From Paenibacillus azoreducens (GTDB lineage Bacteria > Bacillota > Bacilli > Paenibacillales > Paenibacillaceae): a stretch of DNA of 64,000 bases. The stretch covers positions 806,001 to 870,000 of the forward strand of contig NZ_AP025343.1 in NCBI RefSeq assembly GCF_021654775.1, given 5' to 3'. The notes under the pieces are model-generated. The model ran no database searches. It was not told the origin of the DNA and was given only the letters and a program-made list of their open reading frames with translations. The position numbers and the translations under genes are program-made. This document shows positions 35,068 through 44,335 of the stretch, in pieces (within the stretch, counting starts at the first letter, position 1; each line of letters starts with the position of its first letter).

Positions 35068-35100
35068 AAAGGCCAGGTATTTATTTACCTGGTCTTTACT
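35068..35100 (+). terminator. Rho-independent terminator of esxA
   Basis: CCAGGTA (35073-35079) and TACCTGG (35086-35092) form the core of a longer stem with AAAG/CTTT ends. Part of the transcripts may read through to the VWA gene. Confidence 0.75.
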
Positions 35101-35130
35101 TTATCTGAAGTATGTATAAAAGGAGACTGG

Positions 35131-35889
35131 ATGCTAGTGGACTATCAGATTCAAGCAACCGCCGAAACCCCAGCCCTGATTATTTACCTGCTGGACATTA
35201 GCGGTTCAATGACCTTGGAATTTGAGGGCAGACGGAGAATGGATATCGTAAATGAAGCCCTGAAAACGGCAATCCGGCAGATTGTATACCGTTCGACAAA
35301 AGGTTCGAGACTTTCTCCGAGATACCGGATAGCCATATTGGCTTACAGCGACGAAGTGTACGATCTCCTGAACGGGGTCAAACCCATCGATCGCATCGCC
35401 AATAGCAGCAGCCTGCCCGAGCTGTATCCCAAGCGATTTACGGATACGGCCAAAGCCTTCAGGCAAGCTGAGAAGATCCTGCTCGCAGAGCTGCCGAATA
35501 TGCAGCATTGTCCTGCTCCGTTGGTATGCCATATGACAGATGGGGTGTATACGGGAGAAGATCCGGAGCCTGTTGTCGAAAGAATCAAGGCGATGAAAGT
35601 GCCCGATGGCCATGTACTGGTAGAGAACATCTTCATCACAGACGCGGCTTTTGGGGGGGGAATCAGAGATATCAAAGCTTGGGGAGGGGTGCTGCCGGGG
35701 AGCTTTTCCGCGGACGCTTATATGGAAAAGCTCAAACGCATGTCATCGATTATCCCGGAATCTTACCGGGAGATGATGATTGAATCCTCCTATTCCATAC
35801 GGCAAGGAGCTCTGATGATGCTTCCGGGAACAAGCAGTGACCTGATTTCCTTGGGATTTCAGATGTCTACAGCGACCCCGATCAAATAA
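35131..35889 (+). CDS. VWA-domain protein of the type VII locus
   Basis: A 252-residue protein with a von Willebrand factor A domain. The metal-binding MIDAS motif DISGS is at residues 23-27, with later conserved residues in RFTDTAKAF and CHMTDGVYTGED. No signal peptide or membrane helix, so it is cytoplasmic. VWA proteins are not part of the classical yuk/ess set, but its place between esxA and yukD in one run of genes suggests a chaperone or regulator for substrates or for the kinase-like protein downstream. AAAGGAG precedes ATG 35131. Confidence 0.8.
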   Translation: MLVDYQIQATAETPALIIYLLDISGSMTLEFEGRRRMDIVNEALKTAIRQIVYRSTKGSRLSPRYRIAILAYSDEVYDLLNGVKPIDRIANSSSLPELYPKRFTDTAKAFRQAEKILLAELPNMQHCPAPLVCHMTDGVYTGEDPEPVVERIKAMKVPDGHVLVENIFITDAAFGGGIRDIKAWGGVLPGSFSADAYMEKLKRMSSIIPESYREMMIESSYSIRQGALMMLPGTSSDLISLGFQMSTATPIK

Positions 35890-35909
35890 ATGGACACGAG
35901 GGAGATAGG

Positions 35910-36194
35910 ATGAACAGTACAATACTTACGCTGATGATTGATTGGACAGGGAAATCCGTTGATTTGGAACTGCCTGGGGATGTGCCGCTGAATGAAGTGT
36001 TGGGCAAAGTGCTCCCGGGGCTTGAGGAATGGGGGCCGTATCCTTTCTCGGAGAGGGAATACCAATATGTCATAAGCGACGGCGGCCAGCAATGGAAGCA
36101 GGTGGATGTATCCCGGACGTTAAACGAGCAGGGAGTCATGGACGGATTTTACCTGCGCGTAGAGAAAAACGGAAATTTTTCTACTTTGACCTAA
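35910..36194 (+). CDS. yukD: YukD/EsaB-like ubiquitin-fold protein
   Basis: A 94-residue protein beginning MNSTILTLMIDWTGKSVDLELPGDVPLNEVL in pattern (strand, turn, strand, helix), which is the YukD/EsaB ubiquitin-like fold common to Firmicute type VII loci. It ends with a regular fold strand GFYLRVEK. It is slightly longer than the roughly 80 residues of B. subtilis YukD. GGGAGATAGG lies before the ATG. Confidence 0.78.
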   Translation: MNSTILTLMIDWTGKSVDLELPGDVPLNEVLGKVLPGLEEWGPYPFSEREYQYVISDGGQQWKQVDVSRTLNEQGVMDGFYLRVEKNGNFSTLT

Positions 36195-36273
36195 TGCCAG
36201 TTGTAACGGGCGGTTGTAAAAGGTTTATCATCGGACTTTAAATTACTGATTTTTTTGGAAAGGGAGACGAGCA

Positions 36274-37638
36274 TTGTTTCCACCCGAACGAGATTTTACA
36301 TTTTCGCTGCTAGGGAGAATGTATCAGATGGCAGAGCATCCCCGTTTTGCCGGAATCCCTTACGGCCAGGAGGGCAGACAGGGGACGGTTTACAAACTGG
36401 TATGCTCCGAGGATAACCAAAGTTATGCTTTAAAAGTGTTTCGGCCATCGTTCAGGTATCCGACCATCGTCAAAAAGGCGGAAATCCTGAAGCAGTATGC
36501 GGGTTTAAGCGGCATGCGCGCTTGCTCTAGAACCGTGATTCATCCCCAGAACAGCAAGGAGCTTTTGGGACAATATCCCGAACTGCTGTATGCCGCAGTG
36601 ATGCCATGGATTGAAGCGGAGACCTGGAATGAGGTTTTAGCATCCAAACGCGAGCTTTTACCGGAGCAGTGCAGATTACTGGCGGAAGCTTTCATTCACA
36701 TTATGATGGGTCTCGAAGAGAATGGTCTTGCCCACACGGATCTGACATCCTCCAACGTGATGATCGGGCTGTCTCCCGGACAGCAGTGGGTTGAACTCGT
36801 GGATTTGGAGGATCTTTATATGAGCGAGTTCGAGGAGCCGGATGATCTGCCGGAGGGGACAGATGGATATAAAGCTCCGTTTCTTCAGCAAGAACCGATT
36901 TGGGGACCATATACGGACCGATTCTCAGGCGGCATTCTGATCGCTGAGATGCTTGCCTGGGCAGATAGCGAAATACGGGAGCAGTGCTGGGGCGAGAGTT
37001 ATTTTTTCCCCGGAGAAATGCAGCAGCCGAGCACCCGCCGGGAATTGATGTACCTAACCTTGGAGCGCTTATATGGGGCTACGCTTGCGGGGCTTTTCGA
37101 AAGGTTATGGAATGCGGAGCAGCTTGAGCAGTGTCCTTCTTTTGCGGAATGGTCCGTCATTTTGGCATCGGCGGAGAAACGCTTAGTTCCTAAGGAAGAC
37201 GAACCCTCCGCAGAGCAGACGGCAGGCGCTGAATGCAATCCGGACGAACAATCTCTGACGGTTGAGGAGCAGCCCGGTTCCGATGCTTGGGAAGCTATCG
37301 ATCTGCTGCCGGACGAAGAAGCGGAGAACAGACTGGCCAAAGCGAGAAATTTTGAGCAGCAAGGAAGGTTACCCGCAGCGCTGTGGGAATATGGCAGGCT
37401 TGTGGAGGGTTTCCCGGAGAACTCTGCCATACATCGGGAAATCGAAATCGTTATGGCCAAGATCCAAGAAATCATCGACCAATCCGGGGATAGCTTGGAA
37501 TCTGAAGGAGTGGTCCAGCAGTTTCAGCAAAAAGCTTCGGATTTTAACAAAGAAAGTTTATACAGTAAGCTGTGGATCATTTTGCTCGGAGCATCTTTCA
37601 TTATTTTGATTATTGCTGTATTGGCCTATTTGCTTTGA
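36274..37638 (+). CDS. Membrane-anchored protein-kinase-like protein (EssB/YukC counterpart)
   Basis: A 454-residue protein starting at TTG 36274 behind AAGGGAG. Residues 30-260 have a protein kinase fold: glycine-rich region QEGRQGTVYKLV, lysine in YALKVFRP near 52, and catalytic loop HTDLTSSN near 154 with Asp and Asn kept; the metal-binding DFG reads DLE. Residues 330-420 are acidic and helical, and a membrane helix lies at 433-452. EssB/YukC is a pseudokinase with a C-terminal membrane helix, so this is its probable counterpart, but with more catalytic residues than EssB. Confidence 0.7.
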   Translation: MFPPERDFTFSLLGRMYQMAEHPRFAGIPYGQEGRQGTVYKLVCSEDNQSYALKVFRPSFRYPTIVKKAEILKQYAGLSGMRACSRTVIHPQNSKELLGQYPELLYAAVMPWIEAETWNEVLASKRELLPEQCRLLAEAFIHIMMGLEENGLAHTDLTSSNVMIGLSPGQQWVELVDLEDLYMSEFEEPDDLPEGTDGYKAPFLQQEPIWGPYTDRFSGGILIAEMLAWADSEIREQCWGESYFFPGEMQQPSTRRELMYLTLERLYGATLAGLFERLWNAEQLEQCPSFAEWSVILASAEKRLVPKEDEPSAEQTAGAECNPDEQSLTVEEQPGSDAWEAIDLLPDEEAENRLAKARNFEQQGRLPAALWEYGRLVEGFPENSAIHREIEIVMAKIQEIIDQSGDSLESEGVVQQFQQKASDFNKESLYSKLWIILLGASFIILIIAVLAYLL

Positions 37639-37666
37639 TACGGCGCGAAGGGGGAGAACAACGAAG

Positions 37667-38461
37667 ATGTCAGCGGAGACCGAAACTTTTCATTTAACCG
37701 TCGAGGAATTCTTTTTCCTCACTCAAATGCTGGGGATCTCTCATATTGCCGGTTTCAAGGATCCTTTCCAGGGCTATTTCATGGAGGAGCTTGAGGAGGA
37801 ATTTGTGAAAATCAAACAACGGCTTTTGGACCGGGGATTGGTTGCTGGCAAGGAGGACTCGGAAGAACTGGAGATAGACGAGCTTCTGGGCCTCTGCCTG
37901 ATGAGCTGCGGTTCGGAAGAAGCGGTTTATTTGAAGAAAAATATCAAGGCGTCGGGAGAATATGAGGCCTATTTATATTTTACCCCAAACGTGGTGGTTG
38001 AACGCACCTGGGATGACAGCGGCTCGCTCACTTTGGCGCCTGTGTCCAATGCGGAGCTGTCGATGAATGTGCTTGCCAGATTTTTTCCGCTGACGCTGCG
38101 CGGAGAAACGCCTTTCCAAACTGCATTGAAAAATATCAATGGGGATACATGGGATTTGCTGTCGGTGCAAGAAAAGGAAAAGTATCTGCGCGAACAGGGG
38201 ATGGCTTCGGAGAATATCGGCTTTTTACTTCGCCTGGAATCCGATCCGGACAGGTCCGGCACGATGGTATTTTGCTCGCGTTACGGAGGATATTGGGAGG
38301 AAGAGGTTTATCTTTACAGGCAGCTTGATAAAGAACTTCTTCTGATAACACAGCCGGCGGATTATGAAATTTGTATCGAATCTTACCGGCCTGAACCTGT
38401 ATTGGCAGCGCTGGAAAGATTGGCGGAGAAATTTGATTTGGTTAGAGGGAAGGGGGCGTAA
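37667..38461 (+). CDS. Unknown protein of the type VII locus
   Basis: A 264-residue soluble protein from ATG 37667, which follows GGGGGAG; the frame reaches back to 37613 inside the previous gene. It has an acidic helical N-terminal third (LTVEEFFFLTQMLGIS) and an alternating strand/helix middle. No family recognised. In size, fold pattern and position beside WXG100 genes it recalls EspG-type cytoplasmic chaperones of mycobacterial ESX systems, but no diagnostic motif was seen and this is only a suggestion. Confidence 0.6.
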   Translation: MSAETETFHLTVEEFFFLTQMLGISHIAGFKDPFQGYFMEELEEEFVKIKQRLLDRGLVAGKEDSEELEIDELLGLCLMSCGSEEAVYLKKNIKASGEYEAYLYFTPNVVVERTWDDSGSLTLAPVSNAELSMNVLARFFPLTLRGETPFQTALKNINGDTWDLLSVQEKEKYLREQGMASENIGFLLRLESDPDRSGTMVFCSRYGGYWEEEVYLYRQLDKELLLITQPADYEICIESYRPEPVLAALERLAEKFDLVRGKGA

Positions 38462-38464
38462 ATC

Positions 38465-38740
38465 TTGGCAAACCGCATTAAAATCGACCCGGAGCAAATA
38501 CAGCGGATTGGAGACCGTTTTCTTCAGTGCTGCGAGCAGAACTTATCCATGGCCAAGGAATTGAAATCTTTGATCGACGGGCTGCAGGGGGATTGGGAAG
38601 GGAAATCGCGCGAGCGGTTTTACTCTTCCTATCAGGACGCTCATAAACAGCTGGAAAGCGCATCTACGCTGCTGAAAAACGTCGGGGATGAGCTTAAGGC
38701 TATCTCTGAAAGGTTCAGAAAAACGGATGCAAGCACATAG
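38465..38740 (+). CDS. WXG100 protein 2
   Basis: A 91-residue two-helix protein starting at TTG 38465, three bases after the previous stop. LQGDWEGKSRERF carries W-x-G near residue 43, and the C-terminal helix ends SERFRKTD. Directly upstream of another WXG100-like gene and the RHS toxin, so it is probably a dedicated export partner of the toxin. Confidence 0.88.
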   Translation: MANRIKIDPEQIQRIGDRFLQCCEQNLSMAKELKSLIDGLQGDWEGKSRERFYSSYQDAHKQLESASTLLKNVGDELKAISERFRKTDAST

Positions 38741-38752
38741 AGGAGGGATAGT

Positions 38753-39094
38753 ATGCCTATTCGTGTTGATGTGGCGGTTCTGCAGAGCATTGCAAGGCAG
38801 GTCCGTTCCGGAAGCAGACGGCTGCAAAATGAAGGAAGCAGGGTCAATAGCAACGTACAGGGCATGCTTTGGACAGGAAATGCTTATCAGAGATTCATTA
38901 AAGGGTACCGCGATACGAATCTCAAGCTAAACCGGACGATTGAACAGATGGATGCCTTTGCCGATCAATTGGAGAGAATTGCCGAAGCATTCCGTCAAGC
39001 CGATCTGGAGGAGGACAGAAGGCGTGAACAGGAGGAGCGGGCCCGCCGGGAGCGCGAAGCGATGGCCCGTTCCTCATCGAACCAGAGGAGATAA
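38753..39094 (+). CDS. WXG100-like protein 3 with charged tail
   Basis: A 113-residue protein with two helices joined by MLWTGNAYQRF (W-x-G near residue 39) and a long, highly charged Arg/Glu tail (residues 84-113). AGGAGGGATA precedes ATG 38753. It is paired with the preceding WXG100 gene just before the toxin gene, as expected for a heterodimeric targeting pair. Confidence 0.82.
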   Translation: MPIRVDVAVLQSIARQVRSGSRRLQNEGSRVNSNVQGMLWTGNAYQRFIKGYRDTNLKLNRTIEQMDAFADQLERIAEAFRQADLEEDRRREQEERARREREAMARSSSNQRR

Positions 39095-39106
39095 GGAGGG
39101 TGCGGT

Positions 39107-42100
39107 TTGAAAATTGAAGTGGATGTATCCAGTTTGAAGCAGACGGGGAGAAGCTTAAAATCCGCCGCCAACGAAATCGAATATATTCAATCAAGTCTGC
39201 AGCGGGCCATGAGTCAATTGACGATGGAAAGCCGCAGGCGTCCCGAAGTGGACAGCACCTTCAGAATGATCAGCCAACGGTTAAGCGAACTCAAAGAAGA
39301 AATGGACGAGCTTTCGAATTTCTCGGAACGTAAGGGCGAACAATTTGCCGATGACGATGCATACGGACAGAAAATCGAAACCGGGAAATGGTGGGAAATA
39401 TTTAAAGCCGGAGCCAGCATGGTTTTGGACTTTGTACCGATCATCGGAAATGCCAAAGGATTGATCGAAGCTGTAACCGGCCGCGATTTGATTACTGGCG
39501 ATAAGCTTGCCCCGTGGGAGAGAGCGCTCGCAGTAGCTGGTCCGCTTGGCAAAGGTGTTCGTAATACGGCTAAAGTGGTACGTTTCGCCGATGAAGTGGT
39601 GGAAGGCGTTACTTTTGTTGCCAAGCATGGCGATGATGTGGCAGGTTTGGCGAAAAAGACCGAGCGTGCGGCGGAAGCGGCTGTTGACATAAAAAGGGCA
39701 GAGCAAACTGCCGAAGCGGCCTCCAATGCCAAAAAAGCGGAACATGCGGCTGAGGCGACCGGGGATATGAGAAGGGCAGAGCACGGGGCCCAAACTGCTG
39801 GCAGTGGAAAACAAGCTGAGCATGCATCCGTGGCGACCGGGGATATGAGAAAGGCGGAGCATGGGGCCCAAACTGCTGGTAGTGGAAAACAAGGCGAACA
39901 TGCAGCCGAGGCGAGCGGCGATATGAGAAAGCCGGAGCATTCAGCCAATGCTGCTGGTAGCGGAAAACATGCGGGAGACACGGTTAAATCATCCGAGGGT
40001 TTGTCCAAGGATGCGCTTGCAGCTGGACTGGGGGCCGGCGCTGGCGGTGCAGCAGTGGCCACGGGGGCTCATATGTTAGGATCGAGCGCCAAAAAAACGG
40101 CTGGAACCGTCAAGAATGCTGCGAGTGAAACTTCGAGAAACGCTACCGAGTTGTCCAAATCCAGTGTTCCAAAAACCGGAGATACAACAAAAGTAAGCTT
40201 TACAACGGAAACTAAACAAAGTCAAAATCTAACCAGCCGCAATACGAAAAGCTGTGGGGGCGACCCGATCCATATGGGGACGGGGGATCAATTTATTGAC
40301 CATACGGCGATCAGATTATACGGCGCCTCTACGTGGCCTTTTATTATGCATTATCATTCAGGGCTGCTTCAGGAAAGCGAAATGGGAGCGGCTTGGACGC
40401 ATAACTATGCCATGCGTTTAATAAAATCCGGGGAAATGCCATTCGGGAGCGGGAGTCTGACGCTTTATTGGAATGCGGCCAGAAGAAATCGGTACATTCT
40501 TGGTGAAGATGGGGTATATCGGACAGAGGATATCGATGCAAAATGGGATGAACTGCATTCGGACGGGGATGGTTATCGGCTCATATGCCGAAAAACGCAA
40601 GAGGTGTATGTGTTTTCGAAGGAAGGGATCCTGTTAAAACATATCAATGCGGAAGGCCACACGCTGAAGATCGACCATAATGGAATGGGATATACCGAGC
40701 GGCTGACCGATGAAATTACGGGGAGGAGTCTTGATTTTCACTATAACAGTCGCGGACTATTGGCTAAAGTGGAGGACACGGAACGTACCCTTAGCTTCGA
40801 ATACAATGAACAGAATCAGATGATCCGGTTTACGGACCCGAATGGGCATAGAACCGATATATCATGTGATGCTGAAGGTAGGATCATGTCTACGGTTGTG
40901 GAGGGAGAAGTACAGTTCGAGAATACCTTTGACGAACATCATCGAATTGTCGCCCAAAGCAATGGCGAGGGGCATGTTATGCGTTTGGCTTATGACGATG
41001 AAATCCTGCCCGGCAGCATAGTAACCATTTTAACGAACGCATTGGGGCATCAAACCAAGTATGTTCACGATGCACGCTGTTTGCTGACAGAAATCGAATA
41101 CCCGGACGGCAGCAAGATCAACTATACATATAATGAACACGGACAAGAGGAAAGCCGGGTGTACTCGGATGGCAGAGCCGAATACAACCGCTACGACGAC
41201 CAGGGACGGTTGAATCAGTATACGGATGAGCTGGGACATATCACTTCATTCGATTACAATGAGCGCGGACAGCTTGTCCGGCTTGTGGATGCGGAGCAGC
41301 ATGAAACGAAATACCATTATGATGAAATGCATCGCTTGGTTCGCGTTACGAGACATGACGGAAGTTACTCGGAAACGGAGTATAACGGGCAAGGTCTCAA
41401 ATCCTCTTATCGTGATTTTAATGGCGCAATTCGTCAATTTATATATAAGGAAAACGGTGATCTTGAGGCATGGGAGGATGCAGAAGGCCGCCGAACGATG
41501 GTGGAACTCGATGGTGCCGGCCGGGTTGCGGTACTTGTAGATGCACTTGGCGGAAGAGCGGTCCGGGAATATGACGGCAATGATAATTTGATTCGAGCAC
41601 AAAATGCGCTCGGCCATACATGGCAATATGAATATGACGCCAATGACCGCCTGCTCCGAAGCCAACATCCTTCCGGCGGCGAAACCCGATATATCTATAC
41701 GGCTACGGGGAAACTTGCATCGGTAACGGACCCGCTTCAGCAAACAGCGCAGTATGTTTATGACGAAGAGGATCAGCTGGTAACAGAAATGGATCCGCTA
41801 GGGAATAAGACCTCGCTCGAATATGATAAGGTTGGCCGTCTAATTAGCGTTATCGATCCGCTGGACCGTACCACGCAATATCAATACGATGCGGCAGGAA
41901 GGCTTCAGGCCGTGATCGATGGGGAAGGGCGCTTGGTTCGGCAGTTAACCTACGACCAGGCAGGAAACCCGATTGCTGTTATGAACGGACTGGGCCATAC
42001 AACAAGCTATCGTTTCAATCATCTGCATCAGGTTACGGAAGTCATGGATGCGGCAGGGCGAGTTACGCGTTATAAATACGATGAATTATCCCGCCTAACC

Positions 42101-44053
42101 GAAGTGGTGGAAGCGGAGCAAGCGGTGTATCGTCAGGAATATGACGGGGAAGACAGACAGATCTCCTATACCGATGCGAACCATAACCGTACCGAGCTTC
42201 GCTATGATCGTACCGGTTTGCTTACGGAGGAAAAGAACGCGTCGGGGAATGCTATTCTCTTTACGTATGACCTTCGCGGCTTATTGTCTTCCCGGATCAA
42301 CGGAAGAAAGCAGTCGACAGCTTACAGCTATGACATGGCGGGCCGCCTGACCCGTTTCAAAGACGATGCTGGCGAGATCGCGCTGAACTATGATGAGGAT
42401 GGTCGCGTCATCTCCCTTGCAGAAGGCGAGTCCGTCTTATCCCGTGTGTACGACAAAGCCGGCCGCTTGATTGCAAGTACTGACACCCTAGGATACACGA
42501 TCCGCTATGCGTATGATGCCGCCGGGCGTTTGACGATGCTGACCTATCCGGACGGCAAAACGGTTGAGTATCGATACAATGCCGCTGGCGAGATGGTGGA
42601 AGTGAAAGATTGGCGTGAACGGCTGACACGATACAGCTATGACCAAAGCGGAAAACTTGTAGAGACCATAAGAGCCAATGGCAGCAGGGAAAAACGAAGA
42701 TATGATGCTGCCGGTCAATTAACGAAGCTGACCGATCAGACGGCGCTGGGCATGATGCTGCAGCAATTCCGCTTAACCTACAATGAGATCGGGCAGATCA
42801 TCCAGGAAGAGGACAAGCAATATACGTATGATCGATTGCGTCGTTTAATCAGCGGAGCATACAAGGGAAGAATCCATACCTATCAGTACGATTTAGGTGG
42901 CAACCTTACCCAGAGCACAGATACGGAAACAGGCCAAGTTTCTTCATACCAGTATGCTTCAGACAACCGTTTGCAAAGCTTGGGAGACCATCCGGTCGAA
43001 ATGGATGCCGACGGGAACCTGCTGTACGCCAGCAACGGCGAAAGCATGTCATCGTACGAATATGATGCGCGGAACCGCTTGGTAAAATCAGGAAAGATCA
43101 GATATACTTATAACATGCTGGGAACCCGGACCTCAGTGAGCTGGAAAGGAAAAACGACGCAATATGTCGTGGATGACCTTGGAGAGCTGAGCCGTGTTCT
43201 GATGGAGCTGGATGAGCAGGGCAAGCCGATAGCGTATTATGTATACGGCTTAGGCCTGATCGGACGTGAAGACGCCGCCGGCAACTATGCAAGCTACCAC
43301 AGCGATATCCGCGGCAGCACCACGCTGCTGACTGATGAACAGTGCCGTGTGACCGACCGGTACACCTACGGAATCTATGGTGAGATAGAACACCATGAAG
43401 GCCATACCCGCCAGCCTTTCCAATACAATGGCCGAGACGGTGTCATGACGGACCCGAATGGGCTGTATTATATGCGTGCACGTTATTACGATCCGGCGCT
43501 TAAACGTTTCCTGAACCGTGACGTGATCCAAGGGGATCTAACGGATGGCCAGACCCTGAACCGTTATGCGTATGTAAACGGAGATCCGGTGAGTTATGTG
43601 GATCCGTTGGGGTTGTTTAAGTGTCCGACTGAGGGGACGGGTGAAGGTCTTACAAGAAGTACGGGGCGTTCTACTGGTTCTATAGACCCTGTTAAATTTG
43701 ATAGGATGAAAAAGGCATTTGAAAAACAAGGAGGAGTAATTGACCAGTCCGACGAGGCAATAAGGTATTTAGATTACCGTGGGGCAGAGGCTGTCACTTG
43801 GAATGAGAAAACAATACAATTAAGGCAGAATCCAACGACTTCTGCGGTATTTGAAGAATTCATTCATACTGCACAATACAGAGCAGGGAAAATACCCGAC
43901 CAAACGCCAAGAACAGTGCTCACCGTGGAAATTGAAGCCGCCGAAAAACTCATAAATTACAGAAAAGCGTATGGGATTCCAAATGTTGAGACAAGAGCTA
44001 CGATTGAGAGATTGAGAAGAATGAGACAAGAATTAGATGAACTAGGGAAATGA
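39107..44053 (+). CDS. Type VII-linked RHS/YD-repeat polymorphic toxin
   Basis: A 1648-residue protein starting at TTG 39107 behind GGAGGG. Residues 1-85 are helical like LXG/WXG targeting regions. Residues 100-150 are a pre-toxin TG-like segment (DFVPIIGNAKGLIEAVTG). Residues 180-300 contain three long Ala/Glu repeats. A DUF6531-like entry (GDPIHMGTGDQF) near 383 leads into about 1000 residues of YD repeats, closed by the RHS core (RYYDPALKRFLNRD and DPLGLF) near 1503. The 145-residue tip carries FEEFIHTAQY, a possible zincin-like ExxH motif. It is exported by contact-dependent competition systems of this kind (family knowledge). Confidence 0.9.
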   Translation: MKIEVDVSSLKQTGRSLKSAANEIEYIQSSLQRAMSQLTMESRRRPEVDSTFRMISQRLSELKEEMDELSNFSERKGEQFADDDAYGQKIETGKWWEIFKAGASMVLDFVPIIGNAKGLIEAVTGRDLITGDKLAPWERALAVAGPLGKGVRNTAKVVRFADEVVEGVTFVAKHGDDVAGLAKKTERAAEAAVDIKRAEQTAEAASNAKKAEHAAEATGDMRRAEHGAQTAGSGKQAEHASVATGDMRKAEHGAQTAGSGKQGEHAAEASGDMRKPEHSANAAGSGKHAGDTVKSSEGLSKDALAAGLGAGAGGAAVATGAHMLGSSAKKTAGTVKNAASETSRNATELSKSSVPKTGDTTKVSFTTETKQSQNLTSRNTKSCGGDPIHMGTGDQFIDHTAIRLYGASTWPFIMHYHSGLLQESEMGAAWTHNYAMRLIKSGEMPFGSGSLTLYWNAARRNRYILGEDGVYRTEDIDAKWDELHSDGDGYRLICRKTQEVYVFSKEGILLKHINAEGHTLKIDHNGMGYTERLTDEITGRSLDFHYNSRGLLAKVEDTERTLSFEYNEQNQMIRFTDPNGHRTDISCDAEGRIMSTVVEGEVQFENTFDEHHRIVAQSNGEGHVMRLAYDDEILPGSIVTILTNALGHQTKYVHDARCLLTEIEYPDGSKINYTYNEHGQEESRVYSDGRAEYNRYDDQGRLNQYTDELGHITSFDYNERGQLVRLVDAEQHETKYHYDEMHRLVRVTRHDGSYSETEYNGQGLKSSYRDFNGAIRQFIYKENGDLEAWEDAEGRRTMVELDGAGRVAVLVDALGGRAVREYDGNDNLIRAQNALGHTWQYEYDANDRLLRSQHPSGGETRYIYTATGKLASVTDPLQQTAQYVYDEEDQLVTEMDPLGNKTSLEYDKVGRLISVIDPLDRTTQYQYDAAGRLQAVIDGEGRLVRQLTYDQAGNPIAVMNGLGHTTSYRFNHLHQVTEVMDAAGRVTRYKYDELSRLTEVVEAEQAVYRQEYDGEDRQISYTDANHNRTELRYDRTGLLTEEKNASGNAILFTYDLRGLLSSRINGRKQSTAYSYDMAGRLTRFKDDAGEIALNYDEDGRVISLAEGESVLSRVYDKAGRLIASTDTLGYTIRYAYDAAGRLTMLTYPDGKTVEYRYNAAGEMVEVKDWRERLTRYSYDQSGKLVETIRANGSREKRRYDAAGQLTKLTDQTALGMMLQQFRLTYNEIGQIIQEEDKQYTYDRLRRLISGAYKGRIHTYQYDLGGNLTQSTDTETGQVSSYQYASDNRLQSLGDHPVEMDADGNLLYASNGESMSSYEYDARNRLVKSGKIRYTYNMLGTRTSVSWKGKTTQYVVDDLGELSRVLMELDEQGKPIAYYVYGLGLIGREDAAGNYASYHSDIRGSTTLLTDEQCRVTDRYTYGIYGEIEHHEGHTRQPFQYNGRDGVMTDPNGLYYMRARYYDPALKRFLNRDVIQGDLTDGQTLNRYAYVNGDPVSYVDPLGLFKCPTEGTGEGLTRSTGRSTGSIDPVKFDRMKKAFEKQGGVIDQSDEAIRYLDYRGAEAVTWNEKTIQLRQNPTTSAVFEEFIHTAQYRAGKIPDQTPRTVLTVEIEAAEKLINYRKAYGIPNVETRATIERLRRMRQELDELGK
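39755..39988 (+). repeat. Three 78-bp tandem repeats inside the RHS toxin gene
   Basis: Units starting GCGACCGGGGATATGAGAA at 39755 and 39833 and a diverged one at 39911 (GCGAGCGGCGATATGAGAA) are spaced exactly 78 bases. They encode 26-residue Ala/Glu/His/Gly repeats (GDMRKAEHGAQTAGSGKQ) that form a flexible linker between the targeting region and the RHS shell. Confidence 0.85.
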
Positions 44054-44065
44054 CGAGGTGAGAAT

Positions 44066-44326
44066 ATGTTTTCAATTGAGGTCAAAACAGCTTTCTATAT
44101 CAGGGTTGCCAATATAGTTGCTATTGAAGGAAAACCAAATGGAAATCTTCAGGGGAAAGTTCTACATGATGAAACCGACAATTCAAAATCTTATTTTGTA
44201 AAAGGGGTTGCACTGGTTAATAGGCAGGAATACATTAGCCCTACAGAATCCATAACTATTCAATTAGAGCCAGGCGACTATATTGCTGAGGATTTAATAG
44301 GAAAGAGATTAGTAAGCTACGATTAA
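44066..44326 (+). CDS. Candidate immunity protein for the RHS toxin tip
   Basis: An 86-residue soluble protein starting 12 bases after the toxin stop, with no signal peptide. No family recognised. A small gene directly behind a polymorphic toxin, of the same low-GC composition as the toxin tip and closed by a terminator, is the standard place for the cognate immunity gene. If the tip is a peptidase, this would bind it in the cytoplasm. AGGTGAG precedes ATG 44066. Confidence 0.65.
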   Translation: MFSIEVKTAFYIRVANIVAIEGKPNGNLQGKVLHDETDNSKSYFVKGVALVNRQEYISPTESITIQLEPGDYIAEDLIGKRLVSYD

Positions 44327-44335
44327 CAACCGATT

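Noticed and set aside
36274..37638. Housekeeping Ser/Thr kinase of the PrkC type
   Set aside because: No PASTA domains, DFG is DLE, and it sits inside the type VII locus; an EssB/YukC counterpart is more likely.
39700..39990. CRISPR-like spaced repeats
   Set aside because: The repeats are directly tandem 78-bp coding units inside the RHS gene, without spacers and without cas genes nearby.
39214..40062. A 282-codon minus-strand frame inside the RHS gene
   Set aside because: It is a shadow of the low-complexity Ala/Glu repeat region, with no ribosome binding site and repetitive Ala/Ser/Cys composition.
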